A DNA stretch of 64,000 nt from NCBI RefSeq assembly GCF_947507565.1, contig NC_089192.1, positions 1,484,690 through 1,548,689 on the forward strand, given 5' to 3'. Source of the DNA: Oscarella lobularis. Its lineage: Eukaryota > Porifera > Homoscleromorpha > Homosclerophorida > Oscarellidae. Shown piece by piece: positions 48,101-60,100 of this stretch (the stretch's first letter is position 1; every line of letters starts with the position of its first letter). The position numbers and the translations under genes were made by a program. The notes beneath the pieces were generated by a model. The model had not been told where the DNA came from. It did no database searches and worked only from the letters and a program-made list of their open reading frames with translations.

Positions 48101-49500
48101 AATGCAGCTACTGGTCTCTTATTTAGGATTGGTGCGTTAAGTGTTTCACTCAGTACAATTACTCCTATTGTTAGCGCAGAATTAACTCCAAAGGGAATGA
48201 AAATGACTGTAGCGAAAAAGAAATGCTTTCTGTCATTTCCTCCTGGTGCGGTTGACGGCCAAGTTGTCGTCTCTTCCTGTCTTCTCTCTGACAAGGGGAA
48301 CTTTAAAAGCGAAACCGGTGTGGCGCTCACGGATGTCGTCCAGCTTCTACCGCACGGCACAAAGCTCCGAAAGGAAGCTACTGTTAAATTAAAGCACAAC
48401 TTCGCTTTCAGAAAAGGACACGACCTTAAAGTTACGTTGCTCTATCAAAGCGGAACTGAGCTGAAAAAAGTATTTCGACCACTGTGCGTGTTCACCGCTC
48501 TGAATCAAGTTGTTTCCTTCCGATTTGGATACGCTACTCTCGTCGCCGACCAGATAATCGTTAGGACAACCAGTTTCTGCTGGTTTTGCGGAGAAAACAA
48601 CGGCTGTTGTATTAATTTATCGGAATTGGTGTTTGCACCTACAGATTTGAGCCCGTCTCAATTTCGGCAAGGCTTCGTGGCCAAGTTGTGCATTTGTGAA
48701 GCGAGCGAGGAGAAGGAAGATAAAGTTACAAGAGAGGAGTGCGAAAGAACGCCTCCTCACGCATTTGAACTGGTAGAGAAACGAAAGTTCAGCCTTTGCG
48801 AGTGCAGAATTTCTAAAGACAAAGTTGACTCGGTGTTGCCTATTGTAGCAACAATTAATGACTCCCGGTCAGTGGCTTCATGGATTATTAACGGGTGCTA
48901 CAAAGTGGACTTTCGTAAACTGCGAGCAATATTCATAGGCCATTGTTTTCACGAACCCTACTACTTTGAATTTAGCCTCTCTGATAGAAGTCTCGACGTT
49001 GGCGATAGAGTAACTGTACGGTTTACTCTTCAGTGGGAGGAACCTATTGAACTTCTAGCGACTTTCAAGGCTAATGACGTAGGTGATTTGCTATTTGAAC
49101 CAATGTTTAAAATTATTTGCAGGTCTTCAATCCACGAGAAACCCCTGGTCCTGCAACTGAGAGTAATTTGCATCGCATGGTGACCGAAGATGAGCTAGAC
49201 AAGGTGGCTTCTTTTTTTCCTGACAATTGGAAGGACTTGGCTCGTGAATTAAAGATATCTGTGAAAAATATTGAAACGAGGTATAGAAACGAACCACAAG
49301 AATATCCACACGCCATGCTAAGATTATGGAAACGTCAGAACGGATTCGATGCGACGGTGAAACACCTTTGCACAGCTCTCTTAGACGTAGGTCACCGATT
49401 AGCGGCAGAATCGGTTTTCCCTCAAGCCTCCAAACGACTTCTGCGTAAAAATGCCTCTTCTCTGGATTCTAGGGGCACTTTTGAAATCCAAGAAATTTAA
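45113..49500 (+). CDS. Kelch / coiled-coil / pseudokinase / ZU5-UPA / death-domain protein
   Basis: Thirteen exons join in phase: 45113-45644, 45700-45857, 45907-46083, 46129-46270, 46320-46437, 46488-46547, 46606-46619, 46698-46760, 46812-46884, 46944-47164, 47216-48048, 48101-49078, 49123-49500, for 1248 residues. Residues 1-375 are Kelch-type repeats (MHLFGGRTG, LMFGGRSG, MIGGWRTE). About 380-500 is a coiled coil built from repeated AERQxxQS modules, one per exon. About 505-790 is a TKL-type kinase fold with GTGAFS and AVKK, but HRD reads HGN and DFG reads YFG, so it is probably catalytically dead. About 805-1120 is ZU5 (SFPPGAV) and UPA, and 1140-1215 a death domain (FFPDNWKDLARELKIS). 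It is probably a cytoplasmic scaffold in apoptosis or immune signalling, as inferred from RIPK/IRAK- and UNC5/PIDD-like parts. An alternative ATG lies at 45137. Confidence 0.8.
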
Positions 49501-50129
49501 ATAATGTCATCCTCTATAGTTTGTATAGTTTCAAAGATCATTACCATGACTGTGGCTACTAAAATAAGTAAGTATTTAAAGGCAGAGAAAATATACTCCA
49601 AGAAATAAAAGAAATTCTCACCCAAAGCAGGTGAATAAATACCTAAACCAAATAATTTGTTGAATGGCTGAATTAAATCTTTGCAGGATTCTGCTTCTGC
49701 ACCGTGATGGGCAAGAATTAATGCAGAATGTTGTTGACAAGGCTGAACCTCTCTTGCAAACATCTATTGTCTGTCTTTTGTCATTTATCTTGTCCAAACA
49801 TCTATGTCTGTCTTTTGTCGACTATATCTCGTCCGGTGGTATGTACGTGTCAAGACCAACGCGATTCCACCTTGTGCCATGTCAAGCTAAAAAAACCACC
49901 ACAGTCGATCAAGCGCGCACTACACGTACTTTGATGTGCGAGAACCATAAGGGTGTGCCAATAGGACGCGCACGCCCACGGGTTTTTCTTCTACGCTGCA
50001 GCGACGTCGAAATAGCTTAAGCAAATAGAAACCTGTGATTTTTTATTCCTATGTTGAGATTGCTCCACCCAAGGCCGCCAGTGATTCTGATTTGACATCA
50101 TGAAAACTCGTTAATTAAAACGGAGATCG
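49501..50129. other. Spacer with a third relic of the Tc/RHS signal-peptide exon
   Basis: 49843-50020 matches the signal-exon region at 23672-23840 and 35395-35560 (minus orientation), with indels. No TSP1 exon copy was found here. No other gene. Confidence 0.55.
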
Positions 50130-51430
50130 ATTCTCACCTTACGTCTTTCTTTTCCTCCGATTATATTGTACGTCAATCTGACTGCAGGAGATTGTGAGTT
50201 TTCGATCTGACGTCATGGATTGGACAAACCTGTAAATAACGAAGACATTTCATTAATAATTTATTGATTAATAGATAACGTATGGCTTACCGTGATATCG
50301 TACATAATCGTGTCTAGTTCGAAAAAAATTCAAGCAGATATTAGCATCGTAGATGTATTTTCTACTTTTGAAAGATGTTCACAGACTGTACAAGGCTTTG
50401 TCTGAGCTATGGCTTATAGGTTTGCGCTTACAGCTAAGTGCTTGTAGCCTGTGTCGTGCAGAAGCAGGTATATCCAAACGATGACAATCGATTCTCCTTC
50501 GGGTTAGCACTCCACAACGCTCCTCGTAAACGTTGGAACAACGAAGAAGACCCTCGACTCGAGAGACTTGTTTGTCACGTGCAAGACTTGGTTCGACCTC
50601 TACCACGCATGCGTATCTACAAGTCGCTTTCTGGTCGATCTTTCACGGCACCGTTAGTGTTTTTGCATGGCTGTAAACACGTCAGTCTCTCCATCAGGGT
50701 TTTTTTCGCTGCTTGTTATTTCGAGCGTTCTCGAGCGTTCTCGCTCTCGTAAAGTCAGTCTTGATCATTTGTCTGACAGCCGGTAGCAGCTCTTTGTTCA
50801 GGATAAAAATTGCACGAAGAGCAGCTAATTCACTTTCAGGCAGGAATCTCCAGCAGCTGTCCGTGTAAGATTCTACAGTACAGCATCACGAAAAAAATAA
50901 ATTTTTTCGTGAGTCGATTCTTTATTCCGTTTTGGGTTTTAATCTGTCGTTAGCTCATCTTCGGTAGACACGTGACTGTTCGAGTAAGCTTCGACTTGCA
51001 TTTTGAGTTAAAGCAACACAAAAGTGTCGATTTGGTCAAATTGAAAATCAATTGGCAGATTTGTGCATAGACGGGGAGAAGAGATTTTCGTGCATGCTCT
51101 GTGATTAGAGAAAACATAGGTATGCCGTTTTGATACGGACAGACGCGTGTTCTCCAAACAGATACTCGATCATATCAGATAATCCGTTTCAGATCAATCA
51201 TCATGGAAGCCGTGCTGAAAAACTTCAAGGATTTGACAAGGGCTATATATATGAAGACCGTGACCTGCGTCCTCCGGCGAACCTCAACTTGATTCTTGAC
51301 GGTCTCAATGAAACGGTTAGCAGCGTCGCTTTGAAGATTTGCCAAGATGCGGCAACGAGTGAGAAGAACAACTTTAAATCAAATTTTTCATGGCAAAACA
51401 GTAGGACGATTTTTATGCAATTTTTAAGGT
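50130..51430 (+). repeat. 5' flank of ANK-VWA gene 2 with a truncated extra copy of exon 1
   Basis: 50130-51200 repeats 35740-36740. 51204-51375 is almost identical to the start of ANK-VWA exon 1 at 36744-36910, but small insertions break the frame after about 15 codons and the copy stops near 51375. The real gene 2 starts further on at 51542. This looks like a recent duplication of flank plus exon start placed in front of an older copy. Confidence 0.65.
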
Positions 51431-51541
51431 GACTAACAGCTTTCTTGGGACAGAGGCACGATTTGCGTGTGTGACTAGTCTAGTTTGCGCATGCTCTGCG
51501 ATAACACGTTTCCCAAACAGATCCGCCTTCTATTGTTCTAG

Positions 51542-54500
51542 ATGGAAGCCATCCTAAAAAACGTTACGGAGTTCATAGCTGACGTATTATACCTGCGCCC
51601 TGCAGCGAACCTCAAATCGATTCTTGACGATCTGAAGCCTTTGGTTAGCAGCATTGGCTCGAAGATTTGCGAAGATGCTGCCGCGAGTGAGAAAAACAGC
51701 TTTTTTGCGTCTATCACAACGGTCAATAAGCGATTGAAAGCAATCAAATCTAAATTGAAGCGTCAGCAGTTGATCGAAATGTCGTCGATCGAGTCTTTGC
51801 AAAAGAATCTGAAAGATCTTCAAAACGTTGCTTATCGATACAATTTATTAACGGAAAAGGGCATCAGAGCCACTTCGCTTATAAAAAACCTCGACGCTTG
51901 CAGGTTTTGGACGAAATCATTTAGAGAAGTTATTTTTTTCGAAATTAGCGCGCGAGATACGCAGCGTAAATCGTTCTGTTCAGGATGTCGAGGTCGATTG
52001 GGACGAGTGGATTTCCGCCTATAAGTCTGAATTTGGCGCAGAAGCGTTCAATGCGGACGAGGAAAGCATATTAAAAGAATGTATTGGTACGACGCTATTT
52101 GATGGACGAGTGCATATTTATATTAATATTCATAGGACATGCCTGTGGACGGTTTGTGTCTGCAGGAAGGATAGACGAAGCATGCAGAGCGTTCGGTTTT
52201 CCGTTTCAACAATTGAAAAGCTGTCAAGAGATGGAGTGCTTGTGCATGAAATTTCAAGCTCCCTTATTTTGTGAAAATAGAGGCGCCGAATACGCTTCGA
52301 CGTGCAATGCTTGTGGCCACGACGAGAAAAGACATTTTAAAGTCGAAAAGTGCGGTAGTAATTTTTTCAATGCTTGTTGTTAACTTTCTGCCTGTAGTGT
52401 ACGTGAGCAGCGTTCTCGTTCGGGTACGGGAAGTGTCGCGATGAAAGCGCATCTGATCGAGAAAAAGAGAGCATTTACAAGTACCCGCCTCCAGGTTAGG
52501 CACGTATACGTCTCACAAGTACTTCAGTTAGGAAGGAGATGCATGCGCAACCTTTACTTTATATAAAAGTAGAAACTGTACAAGGGCGTTGCAGGGTGCC
52601 TATTTAGAAATCAGTGCACCTCTAAAGTATATCTGAAGGGCTGTTTCTTTTTTTAACTCTCGATCGCTACCGTTCGTAGTGCTGAACATTCGCCCTCAAA
52701 CAGGGTTATTTTTTGTAGAGAGTCATTCTGAGTAATGACACAAAAGCAGTTATAACTAATTTGAAAGACGTTGCGGACATAAACGAGATTAATCAAGACG
52801 GCGAGACGGCTTTGCACACTGCTGCTGGATACTGCAACAATCCGGAAATTATTTTTTCGTTACTTAATGAAGGTGCTTCCTGGAACGCCATGGACAAGGT
52901 ATTCACAGCTGGCTATGTAGACTTCGAAAGAGTAGGATTTTTTATAACGGTTTTACAGAATGGATGCGCTCCTGTTCACTTGGCCGCTAGACGAGGCCAG
53001 CTCTCTGCTGTGAAGGCTCTGGTCGAGTGGGACAAAGCGAACGCTGACCTACCGTCTGGTGAAAAAAGTGAGGGAAAGCGTCCTTTGCACTTTGCCTGCG
53101 AGGAGGATAGACTTGAAGTCATTGACTACCTCTCAAATAAGGCGAAAGGTAGCGTTTGTATACCTTCTCATGTATGTAGTTGCAGCTTTTCAAATGCGTT
53201 TAGCCGATATTAACAGTACAAATAAAGAAGGCGAAAATTGCTTATTTACCGGCGCCTTGTACGACAATTCAAAATCTGTCGAAAAAGCAATTAAAATGGG
53301 TGCCGATCCAACAATGCGTAATGAAGAAGACGAAGCTCCTATGGACGTAGGATTTATTGGCATGCAAAAAAAATTGAATATTATTCTGTTCATTAGGTTT
53401 CTGCGAGGCATGCGTCTAATGACACAATACTCGTAATCGCTCGTCAAAATTCCGACACCGTGACAGCAGAAGACGATGAAGGAAACGAACCTTTGAGTCG
53501 TTGCAGTGACGGCACTTCTGTTGAGCTTCTCGCCAAATTCGGTGCCGCTGTCGATCATCAAAACCGCGAGGGTAAAACCGCACTGCACGTCTCTTCCGCG
53601 GATCCATCTCTTGCTGAAGTAACCAAAGAGCTTCTTGATCGAGGCGCCAATCCGAACCTTAAAGATCAGGATGGCTGCGGGCCTCTTCACGTTGCTGCGC
53701 GCATGAAAAACGAACAAGCAATTGATCTTCTTTGCGCAAGGAACGCCGAAGTCAGCGCCGCAGATAAAGAAGGAAACACTGCCCTGCATGTTGCTCTTGA
53801 CAAACGGTATAGAAAAATAGCTGAAAAACTAGTGTCTATCGGTGCCAATGCGACGGGATCAAACAGAGATGGGTTGGTAAGGTGGCACTGAGAACTACTG
53901 TATCCTTTTTTGCGTTATAGATTTTTTTTCTTTCAGACTCCATTGCATCTTTCCTGCAAGAACGGATATAGCCGCTTGACAAAAAATTTGATTGACAGCG
54001 GTGCAAAAACAGAAATTAACCAAAAAGACCGCGAAGGAAAAACCCCATTGCACTTTGCTGTCTTGTCGGCTACCATATCACTTGCAAGAGATTTGCTAGA
54101 TTTTGGTACTTATTTTTGATTTAGAACTTATTGTACTGCTAGACCTATACTATGTTCTGCGCAGGTGCAAATATGTACGCACGAGACGGTAACGGCGACA
54201 CGCCTCTAGGGCTGTCTTTTCGGAATAAAAACCCTTTGAAGAAGTTAACCCCAGAAGAAATTGAAGTTCTTGAATTTACGGAAATGTCAAAGGATGATTT
54301 AATGACTCCTCCAGGCAATTTATTTTTTTCGATGTTTATACAATTACCCTAATGGTCTTGTTTTGCTATTACAGGTCCAACATGTCCGCAAAAATGTTTT
54401 GCAGATGGTCCCGGACTCGCTGGTCGTCACGTCCGCTGTCGCTACACTTTTACTGTATTTGCATGCGACAAGAAGGGCCGGCAAAGATCGGTAGGAGGAG

Positions 54501-56361
54501 ACACCGTGACCGTGAGAATCAAGGCTAGATCCTTGGTACCAAATCTTTCATACCTTTCCTAGATTATACCTGCTTTTATCTAGACCAGAGACAAAGAGAC
54601 AAGCAGCAGTTTTGTCGTGGACGACGCGGGCAATGGAACCTACCCTGTTGTCTACGAGATCTCGTCTGATGGTCGTTACGAGTTGCACATCATGATTGAC
54701 GACGAACCAATAATGGGATCGCCCTACGTTGTTAATCTACTAGAAACGGCAGCACCGCTGCCGCCTGCTATTGAGTTAGTTCTCAGTCACTAATCAAACA
54801 ATTACAGTAGTTGAAAAATTAGAACTGTCTTCTATTCACCGAGCGAGTACAGTGATGAAGAAGTCAGTTTTGCGTTAAGTGAAGGAATTGGTGAAGTGGA
54901 TTTGGCTATTGTCTGCGATACTACGTCTAGCATGAGTGAGTTATAATAATGAATTAAGTCTCGTGAACAATTGGCTTTGTTGAATTAACAGGTCGTGAAA
55001 TAGCAAAAGTGCGAGCTTTAATAAAAGAATTGATAAAAGCTATTAAAGACGAAAATCTGTGCACTGATTTGCGGATAGCCATTATTGCTTATTGCGATCA
55101 TCCTCCACAGGTATCGAAAGTAGCTCTCTTTTGAGTATAAAGGCTCGACGTTTTATCAGGATTCAACCTATGTTGCCAAAGTCTTCCAGCAGTTAAGCAG
55201 CAATGAAGATGCCGTTAAATCGGCAATTGAAAGTCTCGAAGCAAAGGGCAAGCCTTACTAATTGAGTTTGTTGTAAACTTCAAGTGATACTGATCCGGCT
55301 CATTTAGGAGGCGGCGACTGTCCTGAGGCTGTTGCTGATGCTCTGTTCGAAGTGTCTCGTCTCAATTGGGACGAAGCTAAGCGACCGCACGCTGCTCGTC
55401 TCGCTGTCTTGATAGGAGATGCTCCACCGCATGGCATAGAAGGAGCGATTTATACCGATGCATTTCCTAAGGGTAGACGAACGTGGGTCCCAGCTAAGCA
55501 CCACATGTGCAGGAAATTTTTTTCAGGCTGCCCAGATGGTCATGACTGGTCTGTTTTGTCTGAAACGTGTCGCTCAAAGAACATCGCTGTCTTCACGGTA
55601 GCCTGTCGTACTAACGTGTTTACGCAGAGAGCATTTAGCGCCATCGCAGCATCGTCTGGTGGGCAGTGCACTAAAATTGAGGTGAAATAGGCATAGCATC
55701 GTTTTTCTAGTCTCTGCTAATAGAGACTCAGAAAATAGCTCTGTAGATCATGTAGCTGCTACTTGAGCTGTTAGCATAGAATAAATTTAAACCCTGTTGG
55801 TGCTTGGAGAGCACTGAGATTTTTAGTAATCATAATGTACTTTTTATTTGAATGAAAGCAATGAGCTCCGTTAAATATTCAACTGTAGGAGTTCTACTAC
55901 ACTAAAAATTAGACTCAAACAATGACTTGGTTTCTCTTTTCAGAAAAGTGATCACATAATAGACTTGATCAAATTGCACGTGCAGCTTCTTCTGGACAGA
56001 CGTCTCGTGTACTGCAAGATCTCAGATACTATTATTCTACTGCCTCTATCCGGCACTACAGAGGAACGAAAAGAGAAAGTGACAAGCAATATGGCAAAGA
56101 AACGAACAGCGGTAAATTAAGTACGAAAACTGGTTCTGGTAGGAAAGCAATCTATATCTTTATTAGGTTCGTTCTTTGGAGACCTCCGAAGGAAAGGCTT
56201 TTCTCAAAACTCACGGCTTAACGGCAGAAGACGTAGAGAGTGCTATCAAAACTTTCAAGATATTGGATCGTTTAGCAGGAACTTTTCGGAATCGCACCTT
56301 CACTGACTGGCTAGGCAAGCAGCTCTACGCTCTGAAAAAAATCACAAATGAAGCGACCTAA
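51542..56361 (+). CDS. ANK repeat, filamin-like and VWA protein, copy 2
   Basis: Nineteen exons join in phase: 51542-51928, 51984-52086, 52136-52349, 52398-52494, 52719-52898, 52959-53148, 53204-53346, 53397-53876, 53937-54105, 54165-54314, 54375-54535, 54584-54774, 54823-54935, 54992-55110, 55160-55247, 55308-55472, 55527-55681, 55944-56111, 56167-56361, for 1155 residues. Exon structure and domain order match copy 1, with diverged sequence. The metal-site DTTSSM, the filamin GSPYVVNLL and the C-terminal domain (DWLGKQLYALKKIT) are kept. Intron 2 is 49 nt here against 51 nt in copy 1, which supports its being a real intron in both. Two introns (54315-54374 and 55248-55307) have GC donors. 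It is intact, with no disabling change seen. Confidence 0.8.
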
Positions 56362-57158
56362 ATCATTCAGTGAAAGGACGCTGTTGAAAAATTCTTCTTG
56401 CGTACAAACCGGTTTCCTTTGTTCTTATCTGTGTATTTTCTTGTACATCGTAGACGCTGTAGTGTGTACTGACTGTATACCTCTACCACGGATTTTCGAC
56501 GAGAGAAAAGTCACTTGGAATGGTAAAAGAGTAAGCGGAAAAGCGATGGACGCGGGATTGCTTACAGAAAAGTGGATGCGTCGTCGTCCGTGTTGCAAAG
56601 GCCGAGGCGTTACCCAAACAATCGCCCTTCTAGAGGATATACGAACCGAAGAGCACCTCGACTCTGACAGGTATCCTTCGTATAAAAATGTGTTTCAAGA
56701 CCCTATATGGAAGCTTACCAGTCCTAACAAAACGAGAAAAAAGGGGCCGACGTTGATTAGAGCCACTTTCTGGTTTCTTCATGACGCTTGCATGACTGTC
56801 TTCTGAGTTCGAGCCGTGGTGCGTTGACTCGTCGGAGAACGACAAACGCCTTCGACGCTCGAGGCTCGACATGGCTCGAAGAGGCTCGAGGCTAATCTGA
56901 GCGCTCAAGCACGCTATATAGGTATCTACTGATTTGCCCTGACTGATTTGGGTCCTCAAAAAAGAGGTCTTCTACGACAGTTTGATTTCGTAAGGTCCCA
57001 CTAAACTCCATAAAATCAGATACCGGAAATTCGCTGCTATGCGAAAGGGGACTCAAGAGCAACAGCAAGAGAAAAAAATGGGTTCAGAAAAGTCGCGCAT
57101 GCAAGCTACTGTGTAGAACTAAAAAGAAATCGTGTGTCGATATTGCCAAGCCTGTGCA
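56362..57158. other. Spacer between convergent genes
   Basis: A plus-strand open frame (56348-56806) overlaps the end of ANK-VWA gene 2 and has no recognisable domain, so I do not call it. No repeat recognised. It separates convergent gene ends. Confidence 0.35.
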
Positions 57159-60100
57159 CTATGGCTTGCATTTCACGGCTGCATGCCGACGCTGAACGTC
57201 GTACAAAGCTTCGCCGTATCCGGAATGACGACATCTGTTCAGAGAACATTCCTGTCCCGTGCACTGAACGCGATCAAGCCAAACGATGCTCGGTCCGGCG
57301 ACAAACAATTGATAGTAGACCAGTTCTGCGCCCTCTGCATACCCCAATTGATGGCAGACAACGTCACCATCATCTTTGTCCCACAACAGATAGCCCACCG
57401 AGCCCCAGACGCCTTGACGAAAGACTTCGACACGGCCTTCATGAGCACTAGGCCCATCAACAAGGCGAACAGCTAGAAAGAAAGCACCAAGTACATGACA
57501 TTATCTGTGTTGGAAACTGCATACGAACATTCGAGGCACGACACGTAAAGGTTATTCGCCGAGTCTTCGCACGATTCTGTGTCCCACTCGACTCCTCTGC
57601 AATCGATTGCCTTTCTCGCACTAGAAAGGCATCCGACGTACGTCGTTTCTAAAATGGGTTTGGACGTGGATGATTGGTCGACTCCGGGAACCGAAGGACC
57701 GTAACCAGCTGCTTCACACGCTTCAGAATGATGACGTTTTCCCCAATTTCGTGCGCCGCACACGGAGCCCCAGACTTTCTGAGCGGCGTTGTACACTTGA
57801 AGGTACCCGGAAGAGCCCCCAATAGTAGATAGCCTAACACCTACCAAACCAAACAATGTAATACGTGCATAAAGCTTGACGACGATTGCCTTGCCTGGAT
57901 CGCACACCACTTGGGCGTACCCGTAGTAAGGACAAAAGCCGGCTGCTGCATTAGTGAAAACGTTGACGTGACCGTGCGAGCAGTCTTGAAGAAGTTCTTC
58001 GTTTCCAGTACAGTCGAAAGTCGTCGCGAGATTCTCATTCGCCTCGTACGTCCACTCCGAATCGTTGTCCGCTTTGCCTCCGGGAAAACCAAGCTGAGCG
58101 CAAACGACTTCGGCGTCTTCTTCGTCCCAATCGTCGTCACAAACGGCGTGCCACGTGCCGTCGAGAAGAACCTCGACTCGACCTTCGAATCGATTCGGAC
58201 CGGAAGCGAGACGAACACCGGTCGTTGTTCCGCGACGAACGCACGTGTCGAGTTGAGAAGCACTCAGGACATCGCTGCGAAAGCTGCACTGGACGTCAAA
58301 GTCCTGCTGAGTTTGATCTGCATCGATCGTTTCCGAGCGTCGGCGGTGGACGTGAAAAATCGATTCGGACGAGTCGTACGTGTATCCGAGGTCGGTGACT
58401 TTCAGCAAGTTGACGGGACGAATCGAGTCTGGCTTGGACAAGAGGGGTCTGTTCGTACCGGGGTAGACTGCGCTCAGATGCTGCATTGGCGTATGAAGAT
58501 TGTACACTTCGCCTTCGACCGGATAATTTTCAGGGCCTTCGCCCCAACGCTGCTGCCAATCAAACCAGAGAAGATCGATGAAGCAGTGGTGCTTAGAAGA
58601 AAAAAAGCAACATTAGAAGGACTCTTTCGAAAGGTATTCTTTTCTTACGAAGTAAAAGACGGGATCGAGGGGTGACAGAGCCGTTGCCATGTTGGCTTCA
58701 ATACCACCAAAGCGAAGGTGTAAGGTGTTATGACGCCTGCCGCCTCCTTCAGTTATTCGACGGAATAAAGAGTAGGGGTAAAGAAAATCGCGATCGGCAT
58801 CTAATGCCGACTGGGACACTTGGGATGAGCCCGGGCGAGGCGTTATCATATTCCGCGTAATGCACTCGGAGGGATCCGCGTGCCAGACGGATTTTCTGAA
58901 GTCGCCGGTATTGACGCAAAAGCCGTCTGTCGGGTCCCCGTTCTGTTCGCCGCCGAGATGATCCCATATCTTTGACGTCTTAACGTCCTCGCTCGTCCAG
59001 TTCCAATAGGGAAGGCGTAAGGCGTCGTCGTCCTGAACAATTTGCAGGGCGCGCTCGATCATGAGAAGAAAGGCGCGATGCCACGGAAGAAATCCAGCGC
59101 CGCTAGAGAATAACTTTAATAAAGCAATTAATAACGACTAATGCGACTTTTCTTTACTTGTGAGCAGTTCCAAATCTTCGAAATGTTTCAGCATGAAGGG
59201 CTGCCATGTCGTTGATTACGCTATTATTTTTCAGCTTCTTGAAACCGTCTTTAATAGAATTCCAGTCTTCAGGTCGATTCTCTGCCAAGTCGATCAGATC
59301 GCAACGGGCTTCTAAACAAGGAAAAGACCAAATCTGTGTAACAGAGGCTGGGAAGAAAAACTCATTATACGCATACTTGGGCCAAAGTAATCAACGATGT
59401 CTTTCATATCGTCAAATCTATTCAGCACTAAGACGTGGTCCTCGCTAGTGGCGATGTTTTTTAGCTCTTTCTGACTCGATCCGGATCTGAAGTTTGTACC
59501 TCCCATAGCAAAAACGGTGGCGTCTGCTTTCAGTACTGCCGCCGAATCCTTTGGATCTTCCCTGTTCGACTGTCCGCCGCTCAAAACAAAGACTATCTTC
59601 TTGGCTCCCACTCTGGCTCCTCTACTGACGTTGTGTAGAAGCGAGTGAGCGATATCTAAGGCTACTTTAGTATCCGTAGCCCACCCACCTACATAGGGAA
59701 TAGACAGAACGGCAGCTTTCAGAGTTGCTCGAGGTGTCGCCCCTATCGATTTGTCGTCAAAATCGAACTCTATTTTGCGATGATGCGCGTAGGTGATGAC
59801 AGCGACGCGAACGGAAGCGTGGCATCCAACGGTCAGAGCGTGGTCAATTGTTCTGCTAACAAAATTCTTTTGTTTCACGAAATCATCGAAAGGAATGCTG
59901 CCGGAATTTTCCATTACGAGCAGGAGATCGATGTTTCTTGTGCCCTCGCTGCAATGCAGCAAAGAGATTTTGAAGAACGAAAAGAAATAAACGTTCAACT
60001 TTCTGGCGGTAACTGCAACGCTGTAGGTAATGATAATGCTTGGTTGACTAAAGCTGAAAGCAGCCGCGGCTGCTGCTGTAACAGACGCCGCAGAAGCCGT

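Noticed and set aside
56348-56806. Separate 152-residue gene
   Set aside because: It overlaps the last codons of ANK-VWA copy 2, has no recognisable domain and no counterpart after copy 1.
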